Shown here: one piece after another, positions 36,872 through 45,434 of the stretch | How the letters are laid out: every line of letters begins with the position of its first letter | Position numbering within the stretch: position 1 is the first letter of the stretch | From: Psychrobacter glacincola | Lineage (GTDB): Bacteria; Pseudomonadota; Gammaproteobacteria; Pseudomonadales; Moraxellaceae | Assembly (NCBI RefSeq): GCF_904846075.1 | Contig: NZ_CAJGZH010000002.1 | Location: forward strand, 620,001 to 684,000 | DNA: 64,000 bases | Direction: 5' to 3' | Position numbers and translations under genes: made by a program | The notes under the pieces: model-generated | What the model saw: only the letters and a program-made list of their open reading frames with translations | Databases searched by the model: none | Told to the model about the DNA's origin: nothing

Positions 36872-37771
36872 ATGCTAGATGAATTGATAAAAATAGACAT
36901 CAAAACCTTGCGTAGCTTTATGGCAATCGTAGAATGTCAGGGCGTGACAGCCGCACAGTCTCGCTTAAATGTGACGACCTCTGTCATTAGTGGTCATTTG
37001 ACCCATTTAGAAGATCGCTTAGGCATGACGCTTTGTCATCGCGGACGCGCGGGTTTTAAGCTCACAGAAGATGGTGCAGCAGTATATGAAGCTTGCTTGA
37101 GTTTTACCGAAGCGGTTGCCAGTTTTCAGCATCAACTGCACTATATTCGCCAATTGGATTCGGTGCGTGGCGGTCATATCCGACTGTGTCTCATTGACCA
37201 GATGCCGACGTTTTTTTATGATGCCTTGCGCCAATGTTTGGCTGCTAGCTATCGTGACAATCCCCTTATCCACTTTTCTATCGATGTGCAAAGCCCTGAA
37301 AGCATGCTAGAGAAGCTGCTAAGCAATGAGAGTGATATTGGTGTGGGATATTTTGGCAGTTTTCCACCACTACTCACTTTTCAGCCAGCATTTATTGAAA
37401 AGCAAGTGGTGTGCTGTGGGCGCGAGCATCGACTGTTTTATGAAGCAGAAGGGTTAACTTTTGAGGATTTGGAACAAAACTATCCATGGATAAAACGAGG
37501 CTATATTACCGATTTGAGTATCAATCATGTCCGCCCAAAAACCTTGAGTGCCACCACTTATCATATGGAGGCAACTGCGCAGCTCATTCTGGCGGGTCAC
37601 CATATTGGTTACTTGCCTAATGATTTAGCCAAGCGTTATGAAGAAATGGGGCTGATGAAAATACTACTGCCCAATGAGGCCAGTTACGAGGTCAAGCATC
37701 ATTGGGCTTATCGAGAAAACTTACACAAACAAGTCGCCGAGTTCTTAAGTCAAATGACGCGTCTTTTGTGA
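36872..37771 (+). CDS. LysR family regulator, GbuR-like
   Basis: A 299-residue LysR-type protein with an N-terminal winged helix-turn-helix ('TLRSFMAIVECQGVTAAQSR' and 'SVISGHLTHLEDRLGMTLC') and a C-terminal effector domain. It is divergent from the guanidinobutyrase gene with inverted-repeat half-sites between them, so it probably activates that operon in response to a guanidino or arginine-derived compound. A GTG/ATG ambiguity is not apparent; ATG 36872 is used. Confidence 0.85.
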   Translation: MLDELIKIDIKTLRSFMAIVECQGVTAAQSRLNVTTSVISGHLTHLEDRLGMTLCHRGRAGFKLTEDGAAVYEACLSFTEAVASFQHQLHYIRQLDSVRGGHIRLCLIDQMPTFFYDALRQCLAASYRDNPLIHFSIDVQSPESMLEKLLSNESDIGVGYFGSFPPLLTFQPAFIEKQVVCCGREHRLFYEAEGLTFEDLEQNYPWIKRGYITDLSINHVRPKTLSATTYHMEATAQLILAGHHIGYLPNDLAKRYEEMGLMKILLPNEASYEVKHHWAYRENLHKQVAEFLSQMTRLL

Positions 37772-37803
37772 ATAATAACGGCAAATAGCTACCCTGCTGT
37801 TAA

Positions 37804-39579
37804 TCACTCTAGATGCTTTAAACCAATCGTTCTAAGCTTTCCTTTGTTATCCACTTCTTTTATGACCAACGACCATTCGTCATTGATGTCGACCGTATCA
37901 CCCGATACTGGCTTTATTTCTAAGCTATCATTGATATATTCAGCGACCGTTTGATCCCACATGCTTTTGGCGCTGTCCTCAGATTTGGATTTGAGTTTAT
38001 CGACCAGCGACTCAGACGCCATAATACCGGTAAAAAACGGCAAATCTCCAAGCTTCACACTTGGGGATAGCAGCCAATCGCCATAGAAGTCATCCATGGC
38101 TTTATGGTCAAGGGTCGTATCGTTGAAAATCTTAGCAATTTGGGTGGCGTGGTTTCCTGTCATCGCATACCACACCCTATCACCGCATTTGAGCTTGGTG
38201 TTTTCATCAACAACGATTATATGCTGCCTGCGTACCAAGGCAAAGACACTGATTTCATCAGGGTTTATGCGCTTAGAGATGGCCATTGGATGACGATCAA
38301 TCGCAAATGCCCCTGACTTTACTTCAAACTCATATAAAGTAATGCTTGCTTTGTCAGATACCCAAACCTCATGCTCTTCTTCTGGATCTTTATTACTAGG
38401 AATACGCACTTTAAATAAATTTGCCATAAAAGGAATGGTCGTGCCTTGTAAAATCAAAGACAAAACCACCACGCCAAAAGCAATATCAAACAACATAAAA
38501 GCGCCATCTATTCCCGCCATCACCGGTAATATGGCAAGCGTAATAGGAACCGCGCCGCGCAGACCTACCCAAGAAATAAAGCCGATTTCTCTGTCTTTAA
38601 ATTTAAAGGGTTTCACACTGGTATAGACCGCAATAGGGCGAGCAATAAAAATCATAAAAGCAGCAATCGCGACGGAGTAATACCAAACATCAATTACATG
38701 CGATGGCGTCACCAATAACCCTAGTACCACAAATAATACCGCTTGTGACAACCACGCAAAGCTATCCATCACCCGCATCACATGCTCAGTTGAGCGCACT
38801 TTATGGTTGCCAATTAGCACACCGGTGAGATAAATTGCCAAAAATCCACTGCCACCAATCAGATTGGTTGCGGCAAAAACGGCCAAGCCCGCAGACATGA
38901 TCAAAATGGCATACATACCTTCTGCCAAGTGTATTTTTGGTAATAGCCTTGCCAATAAATAACCAAACAGTAAGCCCATGCCCAAACCAAAGCCAAGCTG
39001 CTGTAATAGCAGCCCTAAAAATCCCAGTACCGTCTGTCCAGCGGGATCAACATTTAAAGCGATTAATCCTGTCACCAGCAAAATAGCCAAAGGATCGTTC
39101 GCGCCCGATTCTAGCTCCAGTGTGGCTTGCACACGATCGTTGAGCTTGACGCCGCCATTACGCAATAGCGAAAATACCGCTGCTGCATCGGTTGAACCGA
39201 CAATGGCCGCCATCAACAAACCAAGTCGCCAATCGACATCGAGTAGCCAAGTGACGAATACACCCAGTATCATTACCGTCGCAAGTACGCCCCAAGTGGC
39301 TAAGGTAATAGCAGGCTTAAGACCGACTCGAAATGACTTAAAAGACGTGCGTAGCCCACCATCTAACAAGATACAAGCAAGTGCCGCCTGCCCAACGAAA
39401 TTAGCAAGCCCGTATTGGGCGAACTCGATACCTAAAATACCATCTTCGCCTGCCAACATCCCTACGATCAAAAACAACAGCAATAGCGGAACGCCTAAGC
39501 GCGCCGATAACGTACTTGCCATAATACTGGCGAAAATTAACAATGCCCCTACGAGATAGATGATATTTAAGGTATCCAT
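37804..39579 (-). CDS. Potassium/proton antiporter, CPA1 family (NhaP2/CvrA-like)
   Basis: A 591-residue inner-membrane antiporter. Residues 1-395 form about 12-13 helices of the Na+/H+ exchanger fold with 'GSTDAAAVFSLLRNGGVKL' and 'LESGANDPLAI' (the ion-binding Asn-Asp region). The C-terminal ~190 cytoplasmic residues contain a TrkA-C domain ('ISVFALVRRQHIIVVDENTKL') and a CorC/HlyC-like transporter-associated domain. Length and order match NhaP2/CvrA, which exchange K+ for H+ in cell-volume and pH control. It is convergent with the LysR gene. Confidence 0.88.
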   Translation of the reverse strand: MDTLNIIYLVGALLIFASIMASTLSARLGVPLLLLFLIVGMLAGEDGILGIEFAQYGLANFVGQAALACILLDGGLRTSFKSFRVGLKPAITLATWGVLATVMILGVFVTWLLDVDWRLGLLMAAIVGSTDAAAVFSLLRNGGVKLNDRVQATLELESGANDPLAILLVTGLIALNVDPAGQTVLGFLGLLLQQLGFGLGMGLLFGYLLARLLPKIHLAEGMYAILIMSAGLAVFAATNLIGGSGFLAIYLTGVLIGNHKVRSTEHVMRVMDSFAWLSQAVLFVVLGLLVTPSHVIDVWYYSVAIAAFMIFIARPIAVYTSVKPFKFKDREIGFISWVGLRGAVPITLAILPVMAGIDGAFMLFDIAFGVVVLSLILQGTTIPFMANLFKVRIPSNKDPEEEHEVWVSDKASITLYEFEVKSGAFAIDRHPMAISKRINPDEISVFALVRRQHIIVVDENTKLKCGDRVWYAMTGNHATQIAKIFNDTTLDHKAMDDFYGDWLLSPSVKLGDLPFFTGIMASESLVDKLKSKSEDSAKSMWDQTVAEYINDSLEIKPVSGDTVDINDEWSLVIKEVDNKGKLRTIGLKHLE

Positions 39580-39793
39580 CTTTTTTTAAGCCCTATTTTT
39601 ATAAATTGTAATGAATGGAGTTATCGCGATCATTCTAATTTTAGTTTGCTACAGGTAGCACCATAAAATCGCTCTTAAGAATAACATCTACGACCGAATC
39701 TATAAAAATTATCTGTAGAAATATGTACCGAATTTTATATATACCTTTGATATATTGCCCTTTGACAGAGTTTACGTTTTTTTCTAACCACAA

Positions 39794-40129
39794 CTAAGCC
39801 TGAATGTACTGCCATGTAAGGACCAAAATCGCTGCGGCTATTGTCCAAGCGACAACGCCGAACAGTAATGCCTTATATAAGCTGACGTAACCGATGCTAA
39901 AAAATACCACAAAGGTATAAATAAGGTGCGGTATGACACCGAGCATACTAAATATTAATGCGACTTTTAAATCAGCGGGGCTACGCTCAGTACCAACAAT
40001 AAAGTGACTGATTAATGTAAATGTGGGGAACAATGGCGCGAGTGCTGCCAAATAAAAAAATCTGGTTTGCGCGAATAATTGAATCGCCAATACCATTAGA
40101 GCACCAATAAGCATTTTTAACCAAATCAC
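39794..40129 (-). CDS. glpM: GlpM family membrane protein
   Basis: An approximately 111-residue protein with four transmembrane helices. It carries the GlpM signature 'YLAALAPLFPTFTLISHFIVGTERS' (parts: 'LAALAPLFPTFTLISH', 'FIVGTERSPADLKVALIFSM'). I place the start at GTG 40129, because AGGAG lies 11 bases upstream and the resulting length and N-terminus (MIWLKMLIGALMVLAIQL) fit GlpM; the frame is open to 40270 but the extra residues do not look like the family. GlpM is linked to alginate or glycerol metabolism in Pseudomonas; its mechanism is unknown. Confidence 0.75.
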   Translation of the reverse strand: MIWLKMLIGALMVLAIQLFAQTRFFYLAALAPLFPTFTLISHFIVGTERSPADLKVALIFSMLGVIPHLIYTFVVFFSIGYVSLYKALLFGVVAWTIAAAILVLTWQYIQA

Positions 40130-40251
40130 GACGGGGTCATCTCCTATGGAATGATAAGGGCTGGAAATAGCCCAATCCACCATGATACTAAAGTCTGCAA
40201 ACCGACATAAGAGTAATAGCTGATTAATTAATCTATATGATAAAAAAGTGC

Positions 40252-40290
40252 AAAAAGCCCCATCTAGCAATGGTGCTAAATGGGGCTATT
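40252..40290. terminator. Terminator of the keto-acid decarboxylase gene (minus strand)
   Basis: AGCCCCAT and ATGGGGCT form a stem with inner GCAATGGTGC complementarity; on the minus strand it ends in a T-run (GGGGCTTTTT). It lies 33 bp past the minus-strand stop codon at 40323. Confidence 0.75.
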
Positions 40291-40322
40291 CATTTTTATG
40301 AAGCGAGTTTTTTATTAATCAC

Positions 40323-41993
40323 TCAATCGTTTTTTGGCTTCAGTGCGGCACTGATATCGGCGAGTAGTGGCGGGATATCATGCTTATCAGCGATGACCTC
40401 CAACATAACCAACTTGTCTTTTACAGCCGCTGCTTGCGTAAGAGCTGCTTTTAACTCGCCTGCTGTTTCTGCTTTTAGCAGCAGACTATTATCATCGGTA
40501 GCACCAAAAGCTTTTGGCATCATCTGCCAGTTACACTTAGGAATGTCATTATAGCGCTGGTTTTCACCATGAATCGCCCGCTCCACGGTATAGCCATCAT
40601 TATTAATCAGTACAATCACTGGATTGATATGCTCTTGAATCATCACCGCGATTTCTTGAATGGTCAACAAAGCTGAGCCATCACCAATCAATAAGACACT
40701 GCGCTTGTTTGGCGATGCAATAGCCGCACCCAAACTTGCCGGTAGCGTATAACCAATCGAACCCCACATTGGTTGTCCATAACAAGTCACGCCTTCTGGT
40801 AAACGCACATCACTGATGCCAAAATACGCCGTTCCCTGTTCTGCAAACACCAAATTATTATGGTCTAGATGATCGGCAATGATATGCCATAGATCATCTT
40901 GAAGAATAGACTCGCTGTCCTTACCCTGTTGCTCATGCGGCTTGACTTCTTTACAGAACCGCTTTGGCACGATATTAACATCTGAGGTCAAGACTTCATG
41001 TAGCGTTTTTAGGGCGTCTTTTAGGGCGATGGGCGCAAAGTTTTTGCCAGCAATGCTCGCGCGCTCATAATGCAAATCAACCACCGCATTTTCATCAATA
41101 TCTTGGCTAAATCCTGCGGTGGTCGTATCGGTATATTGCACACCGATTTTTATTAAGCACTCACAGTTTTCGACTGCATCCTTGACCACGGGACGTGATG
41201 CCACGCCAGCATAAGTCCCTGCCCAGCGCTCACTATTCTCGTCAAGCAAAGTTTTACCCCATGACAACGTCGTATAAGGAATATCTGTATCAGCGATAAG
41301 TGCTTTAAGCTGATTTTGTAGTCCCAAACGATGCACCATCAAATCTGCCATCAGCGTCGTGGTTTTGTTTGGCAGAAACTCTATGAGCGCTTGTTTAAAA
41401 TCTGCCAATGCTGCTTGACTGGTGATGTCTTCTTGGCTATCAACAAGCTTTGTAGTCGGTGGATAAATAGGTTGACGAGCAACGTCAGGCGATAGTAACA
41501 GATAGCCCGGGCGATGTTTTTTAAGAATTAAGCGAATCACACGGTCGATTTCTGAGGCAGCATTTTCAGGGGTAAGCTGCGCTCGTGCTACCGTGACCGG
41601 CTCTACCATTTTAATAAAATGATTGAACACGCCATCACCAAGTGAGTGATGGATGCGGCGCTTTGAATCTTGTAGAGCCGTACTTGGCGCGCCCACGATA
41701 TGAAGCACTGGTGCATACTCAGCAAAAGAGCCTGCGGTCGCGTTAATCGCTGACAATTCTCCCACTCCAAAGGTCGTCACCATCGCCGCAAAGCCGCGCT
41801 CACGTGCATAGCCGTCAGCTGCGTAACCTGCATTTAACTCATTGGTGTTACCCACCCAGCGCAGCTTATCAGAGGCGATAATATTGTCTAAAAAAGTTAA
41901 GTTGAAATCACCAGGTACGCCAAATATCTCTGATGCGCCTGCTTCTGCGACACGATCAAACAAATAATCAGCGATGGTATATTGTTGACTCAT
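40323..41993 (-). CDS. Thiamine-diphosphate 2-oxo acid decarboxylase (indolepyruvate/phenylpyruvate/pyruvate type)
   Basis: At 556 residues this matches the IpdC/PDC family. It has 'EIFGVPGDFNLTFLD', catalytic Glu in 'GNTNELNAGYAADGYAR', the adjacent His pair in 'RRIHHSLGDG' that typifies the pyruvate/indolepyruvate decarboxylase branch, and the GDG...NN motif ('LLIGDGSALLTIQEI' to 'VLINNDGYTVE'). It would convert an aromatic or aliphatic 2-oxo acid to an aldehyde. The precise substrate cannot be fixed. It is monocistronic, with a 260-bp upstream gap to the tRNA. Confidence 0.85.
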   Translation of the reverse strand: MSQQYTIADYLFDRVAEAGASEIFGVPGDFNLTFLDNIIASDKLRWVGNTNELNAGYAADGYARERGFAAMVTTFGVGELSAINATAGSFAEYAPVLHIVGAPSTALQDSKRRIHHSLGDGVFNHFIKMVEPVTVARAQLTPENAASEIDRVIRLILKKHRPGYLLLSPDVARQPIYPPTTKLVDSQEDITSQAALADFKQALIEFLPNKTTTLMADLMVHRLGLQNQLKALIADTDIPYTTLSWGKTLLDENSERWAGTYAGVASRPVVKDAVENCECLIKIGVQYTDTTTAGFSQDIDENAVVDLHYERASIAGKNFAPIALKDALKTLHEVLTSDVNIVPKRFCKEVKPHEQQGKDSESILQDDLWHIIADHLDHNNLVFAEQGTAYFGISDVRLPEGVTCYGQPMWGSIGYTLPASLGAAIASPNKRSVLLIGDGSALLTIQEIAVMIQEHINPVIVLINNDGYTVERAIHGENQRYNDIPKCNWQMMPKAFGATDDNSLLLKAETAGELKAALTQAAAVKDKLVMLEVIADKHDIPPLLADISAALKPKND

Positions 41994-42189
41994 AGTACTT
42001 ATCCTTAAGTGTTATCTTTATAAATCATGAAAATGATTAATATGGTTAAAGTCATTATAAAACTTTATTCCAGCCTATTTATAGAAAGCAAAGCTTTTGG
42101 AATATAGATTACAACAATCTGTTATATCACAGATGAAGGCTAGGATAATATGCCAATTTACTATCTTTTACTTTTTTTCATACTAACTG

Positions 42190-42217
42190 TTGACACGTTC
42201 AAAAAACTGCGTATAAT
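42190..42217 (+). promoter_or_regulatory. Sigma-70 promoter of tRNA-Gly
   Basis: A consensus -35 TTGACA (42190-42195) and -10 TATAAT (42212-42217) are separated by 16 bp and lie 38 bp before the mature tRNA start, as is typical of stable RNA promoters. Confidence 0.85.
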
Positions 42218-42254
42218 ACGCCTTCATCAACTGACGATAGTTAATTGATAATTA

Positions 42255-42329
42255 GCGGGAATAGCTCAGTGGTAGAGCATAACCTTGCCAAGGTTGGGGT
42301 CGAGAGTTCGAATCTCTTTTCCCGCTCCA
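42255..42329 (+). tRNA. tRNA-Gly(GCC)
   Basis: A full cloverleaf is visible: acceptor arm GCGGGAA with TTCCCGC, D-arm 'AGCTCAGTGGTAGAGC', anticodon arm 'AACCTTGCCAAGGTT' with anticodon GCC, T-arm 'GAGAGTTCGAATCTCT', discriminator T and encoded CCA. It marks the integration site of the island that follows: an integrase module lies directly downstream in the same direction. Confidence 0.97.
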
Positions 42330-42336
42330 AATACTT

Positions 42337-42369
42337 AAAAAGCCTCACTTAACAGTGAGGCTTTTTTTT
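42337..42369 (+). terminator. Rho-independent terminator of tRNA-Gly
   Basis: AAAAAGCCTCAC and GTGAGGCTTTTTTTT form a perfect stem with a six-base loop and eight T, eight bases after the tRNA CCA. Confidence 0.92.
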
Positions 42370-42463
42370 GTCCGATTTTTAAGGGCTGTAGCGTTTTTCA
42401 GCATGAGCTATTCAGTCTAATTGCTAAGTTTATCTAACATATTAAAAGCTCAAAAATCAGCAC

Positions 42464-42650
42464 CGTGACCAAAACGTGACCATTTCGTGCCCATGCTATA
42501 AATACTGATTCTATAACTGACCCCAACTTATTATTCTTATCTTTATAAAAAACCATCCTAAGAAAATATTTCTTAGCATGGTTTTTATTTTTTCACTGCT
42601 TTTGCAAATTAAGCTCATTGCGTGACCAAAACGTGACCAAATCATGAAAA
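42464..42650. repeat. Direct repeats of CGTGACCA with 11-bp period: putative integrase arm sites
   Basis: CGTGACCAAAACGTGACCA occurs exactly twice (42464-42482 and 42621-42639). Within each block the 8-mer CGTGACCA repeats at an 11-bp interval, with a third degenerate copy (CGTGCCCA, 42486-42493) in the first block. Such helically phased direct repeats near a tRNA attachment site are the pattern of arm-type binding sites for tyrosine integrases. A hairpin (42547-42588) lies between. The rest of this 428-bp stretch has no gene. Confidence 0.6.
42547..42588. terminator. Hairpin with T-run
   Basis: AAAAACCAT-CCTAAGAAA pairs with TTTCTTAG-ATGGTTTTTAT across a three-base loop. It has A/T runs on both sides and could terminate leftward transcription from the xre gene. 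Confidence 0.65.
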
Positions 42651-42757
42651 AGGAATTATTAATAATAACCCCAACCTTAATTTCACACCTTGAAACGCCT
42701 TATATATATCGCTCTGCCACTTATTTCTCTGCGCATATTTTTCAATTTTGTAGATCC

Positions 42758-42982
42758 TCAAGACTCTTCATTATCTTTATTATTTGGCTTATAAATAAAT
42801 AAGTCACCCACCTGCACATCTAAAAACTCACATAACTGGTCGATGGTATTGAAGTCAATTCTTGATGACTCTTCATTGTATAACTTATGAAGGGTTGATT
42901 TACTCATACCTGTTGCTCTTACAACATCTGCTACACGCAACTTTTTCTCTGCCAAAATTACAGGAAGTTTAGACACAATCAT
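42758..42982 (-). CDS. Xre/Cro-CI family repressor of the integrated element
   Basis: A 74-residue helix-turn-helix protein ('RVADVVRATGMSKSTLHKLY' is the DNA-binding core, followed by 'IDFNTIDQLCEFLDVQVGDL', typical of the small Xre group). It is divergent from the excisionase and integrase genes. TACCT-N6-AGGTA-like palindromes in the divergent region are its likely operators, so it probably keeps integration genes silent. Confidence 0.83.
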   Translation of the reverse strand: MIVSKLPVILAEKKLRVADVVRATGMSKSTLHKLYNEESSRIDFNTIDQLCEFLDVQVGDLFIYKPNNKDNEES

Positions 42983-42988
42983 AATTAA

Positions 42989-43076
42989 TACCTCTTTTCG
43001 GGTAAAAATGCTTTACATTGAGGTAAAAAGATAATATAGTACACAAATCGGTTACTAATTACCTCTAAGCAGGTAA
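42989..43076. promoter_or_regulatory. Operator pair in the xre/xis divergent region
   Basis: TTACCTCTAAGCAGGTAA (43059-43076) is a perfect TTACCT/AGGTAA palindrome with a six-base centre. TACCTCTTTTCGGGTA (42989-43004) is a close copy overlapping the xre leader, and half-sites GAGGTA occur at 43020 and near 43166. These look like phage-type operators for the Xre protein. Confidence 0.65.
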
Positions 43077-43177
43077 ATAACAGCTGATACTTCAAAGGTG
43101 CATTTTTAAGGCTGATAAAATAATTTCTATTCTATCACTTAATGCAATGACTTAATAACTGAAAAGAGGTAAACACT

Positions 43178-43393
43178 ATGAGCAATACTTATTTAACAAC
43201 TGATGAGTTAGCCGAACGCATCAAGTACGACGCACGTACTATCCGCAATCAAATGAAAGACACCGTTTTGATTGAAAACATCCATTACATTCGTCCTTTC
43301 GGCGGTCGCAAGATTTTGTACGTATGGGAGCGTATCGAAGAGGATATGTGTAAGCCAGTTATGAGCGCCATCAACGGTATGGCACTTCAGTAA
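43178..43393 (+). CDS. Small helix-turn-helix protein, probable excisionase/AlpA-type
   Basis: The 71-residue protein begins 'MSNTYLTTDELAERIKYDARTIRNQ', a winged-helix/MerR-like pattern common in Xis and AlpA regulators, with 'GGRKILYVWERIEED' at the wing. It has AGAGGT before its start and precedes the integrase by 16 bp. Size and place favour an excisionase, but a transcription factor role is possible. Confidence 0.7.
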   Translation: MSNTYLTTDELAERIKYDARTIRNQMKDTVLIENIHYIRPFGGRKILYVWERIEEDMCKPVMSAINGMALQ

Positions 43394-43409
43394 TAAAAGG
43401 AGAATTACT

Positions 43410-44654
43410 ATGGCTACTATGCGAGGACGGTTTGGCAAGCTGGTCGTAGACTTCCGCTACTTAGGTAAGCGCTGTCGAGAGAAAACCAGTTTAGAAGACA
43501 ATCCAGCTAATCGTAAAAAATTAGCGCAAGTCTTGAAAAAAATGGAAGCTGAAATAACCCTAGGTATCTTTGATTACGCTACTTACTTCCCAAAGAGTGA
43601 ACGAGCGCAGGAAATGAATGCACTGGCTGATAGAGCGGAAGCTTGTATCAGTCGCAATCCTACCTTTAGGCAGTTTTCAGAGATTTGGTATGAGGAGAAG
43701 AAGATTGAATGGCGGCCAAGCTATCGGCAAAAAATAAAGATTATTCTTGATAAGTACTTGTTGCCTGAGTTTGGTGGTAAAGCAGTACATGCCATAAAAA
43801 AACCAGACTTGCTGACCTTCCGTAGCTCTCTCGCCAAAGTTCGTTACGGTAAAGATGGTCAGTCAAGTCTGTCAGTAGCACGAATCAATCAGATCATGAT
43901 ACTTCTTCGTATGATACTAGAAGAAGCGTCTGATCGCCATGAGTTTGAGATGCCTTATAAAAATATTAAGAATCTTAAGCAAGCTCGTCCGGATGTAAAT
44001 CCGTTTACATTGAGTGAGGTATGGCTGATTTTAAAGCATGTCCGTGCTGACTATAAGCCCTACTACACCATTCGCTTCTTTACCGGGATGCGTACCAGTG
44101 AGATTGATGGGCTTAAGTGGGACTGTATTAATTTTGATCGCCGTGAGATCAGTATCCGTGGTGCATTAGTAAATGGTGAGATGGGTCCAACGAAGACGTT
44201 AGGCTCGCAACGTGATATTGCGATGTCACAGTTGGTCTATGACGCCCTACTAGAGCAGAAGGCACGCACCTTTGGTAAGTCAGAGTTTGTGTTTTGCAAT
44301 TCACAGGGCAATCCGATGGAATACCGCAATGTGAATAGACGGGTATGGAAGCCTACACTTGCCCTGCTCGGCCTGAAACATCGGCGTGCTTATCAGACTC
44401 GGCACACGGCAGCGACACTTTGGCTCGCTGCTGGTGAGAATCCTGAGTGGATTGCTCGGCAGATGGGTCACAGTAGTACAGAGATGCTGTTTCGGGTGTA
44501 TAGCCGTTATGTGCCTGATATCACCCGTCAAGATGGCTCAGCGATGGATAATCTGCTACTGGCGAGCAAGGAGAAGCTAACCAGCGCATCGAATAGCTCT
44601 GAAGCTGATGTACTGATTGCTAATGCACAAACAGACAAGGAGACGTCACAATGA
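43410..44654 (+). CDS. int: Tyrosine site-specific integrase
   Basis: A 414-residue recombinase with an N-terminal arm-DNA-binding domain (residues 1-70, 'RGRFGKLVVDFRYLGKRCR'), a core-binding SAM-like domain (80-190) and a C-terminal catalytic domain. Catalytic residues are seen as Arg in 'TGMRTSEIDGLKW', His/Arg in 'QTRHTAATLWLA', His in 'MGHSS' and the nucleophile in 'RVYSRYVP'. AAGGAG precedes ATG 43410. It stands 1.1 kb from the tRNA-Gly 3' end, the probable attachment site. Confidence 0.93.
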   Translation: MATMRGRFGKLVVDFRYLGKRCREKTSLEDNPANRKKLAQVLKKMEAEITLGIFDYATYFPKSERAQEMNALADRAEACISRNPTFRQFSEIWYEEKKIEWRPSYRQKIKIILDKYLLPEFGGKAVHAIKKPDLLTFRSSLAKVRYGKDGQSSLSVARINQIMILLRMILEEASDRHEFEMPYKNIKNLKQARPDVNPFTLSEVWLILKHVRADYKPYYTIRFFTGMRTSEIDGLKWDCINFDRREISIRGALVNGEMGPTKTLGSQRDIAMSQLVYDALLEQKARTFGKSEFVFCNSQGNPMEYRNVNRRVWKPTLALLGLKHRRAYQTRHTAATLWLAAGENPEWIARQMGHSSTEMLFRVYSRYVPDITRQDGSAMDNLLLASKEKLTSASNSSEADVLIANAQTDKETSQ

Positions 44655-44944
44655 CAATTATCAATTATGAAGAGCTGTTTGCTAAACTTAAACCTGACGG
44701 TGCAATCAGTGCAGATGCGAACCTTATTGCTAATGCATTGATGCGTGAGTTGTATATTTCATCGGGTTATAACCTAGCACGCTTCTTGGAAGTGAAGCAC
44801 TGCTTTAATAACGATATGGCGATGCGGGTATGGGTACAGAAGCGCTTGGATGCGAATCTTGACTATGTGATTGAAGATATACGTTGTCAGCTTCAGAGCG
44901 AGCTTTATGAGCTACTACCGCAGTCTGGCTATGGCGGCTACTGA
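44651..44944 (+). CDS. Hypothetical protein in the integrase operon
   Basis: A 97-residue protein of unknown function. The start overlaps the integrase stop (ATGA), so it is translationally coupled to it. The sequence is mostly helical with 'MAMRVWVQKRLDANLDYVIE' and no recognised motif. It is probably an accessory gene of the integrated element. Confidence 0.65.
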   Translation: MTIINYEELFAKLKPDGAISADANLIANALMRELYISSGYNLARFLEVKHCFNNDMAMRVWVQKRLDANLDYVIEDIRCQLQSELYELLPQSGYGGY

Positions 44945-44954
44945 GGAGAATGTG

Positions 44955-45272
44955 ATGAGTGTAAAACTTCAGCCTAATATGACGCAGAATGCGCGAGATC
45001 TAAGAATCTGTGAAGATTACTGGGCATATGATAACGAAAGTGACTATATTGCTCATATAGAGACCGTCTGTGAGAAGTATAAAATAAGCCCACAAGTACT
45101 GTTCGAGACAATCGGTGAGTGTTTTGCTTATTTAGATGATGTGCTTTGTGAGTACTGCGGCTATGTTTGTCCCTTACAAATACCAGCAGACATTCCGTAT
45201 ATGCGCTCAAAAGACAGTTGGTGCTGTGAGGTATGTGAGCATGCTGTATGGCGGGAGCATAATCATAGATAA
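44955..45272 (+). CDS. Small zinc-ribbon-like hypothetical protein
   Basis: A 105-residue protein with a C-terminal four-Cys or more zinc-ribbon pattern: 'CEYCGYVC' and 'CCEVCEHAVW' (residues ~67-95). ATG 44955 has AGGAG spaced upstream; an upstream in-frame start at 44871 overlaps the previous gene and lacks one. The function is unknown. A decayed partial copy of its 3' half plus its terminator lies at 48448-48690. Confidence 0.68.
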   Translation: MSVKLQPNMTQNARDLRICEDYWAYDNESDYIAHIETVCEKYKISPQVLFETIGECFAYLDDVLCEYCGYVCPLQIPADIPYMRSKDSWCCEVCEHAVWREHNHR

Positions 45273-45287
45273 GTTGTTCAAGATTTT

Positions 45288-45319
45288 AAAGCCAGGCAGC
45301 TTGGGCTGCCTGGCTTTTT
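45288..45319 (+). terminator. Terminator of the integrase operon
   Basis: AAAGCCAGGCAGC and GCTGCCTGGCTTTTT-type arms form a perfect 12-13-bp stem with a short loop and T-run, 15 bp after the stop codon of the zinc-ribbon gene. Confidence 0.9.
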
Positions 45320-45345
45320 CGTATGCAATATATTTTCTCTTAAAT

Positions 45346-45434
45346 ATAGTCCAAATTTAGTGTGCCACTACATATGCTTTTTGAGATAGTATAACCCCTT
45401 ATAAGCTGTCCAATTTTATTATACCACTACACAT
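45346..45434. repeat. Two direct copies of an IS-end-like motif
   Basis: TAGTCCAAATTTAGTGTGCC-ACTAC and CTGTCCAATTTTATTATACC-ACTAC are about 60 bp apart in the same orientation. Their reverse complement (GTAGTGG...TTGGAC) resembles terminal repeats of IS3-type elements. A third related motif is at 48667-48690. No transposase gene is present. Confidence 0.4.

Noticed and set aside
40130..40270. Longer N-terminus for the GlpM protein
   Set aside because: The extra 47 residues lack similarity to the family, and the GTG at 40129 with upstream AGGAG gives the standard length.
42255..42329. Second att copy (tRNA 3' end) inside the window
   Set aside because: No other copy of the T-arm to CCA sequence was seen up to 64000, so the right end of the island cannot be placed.
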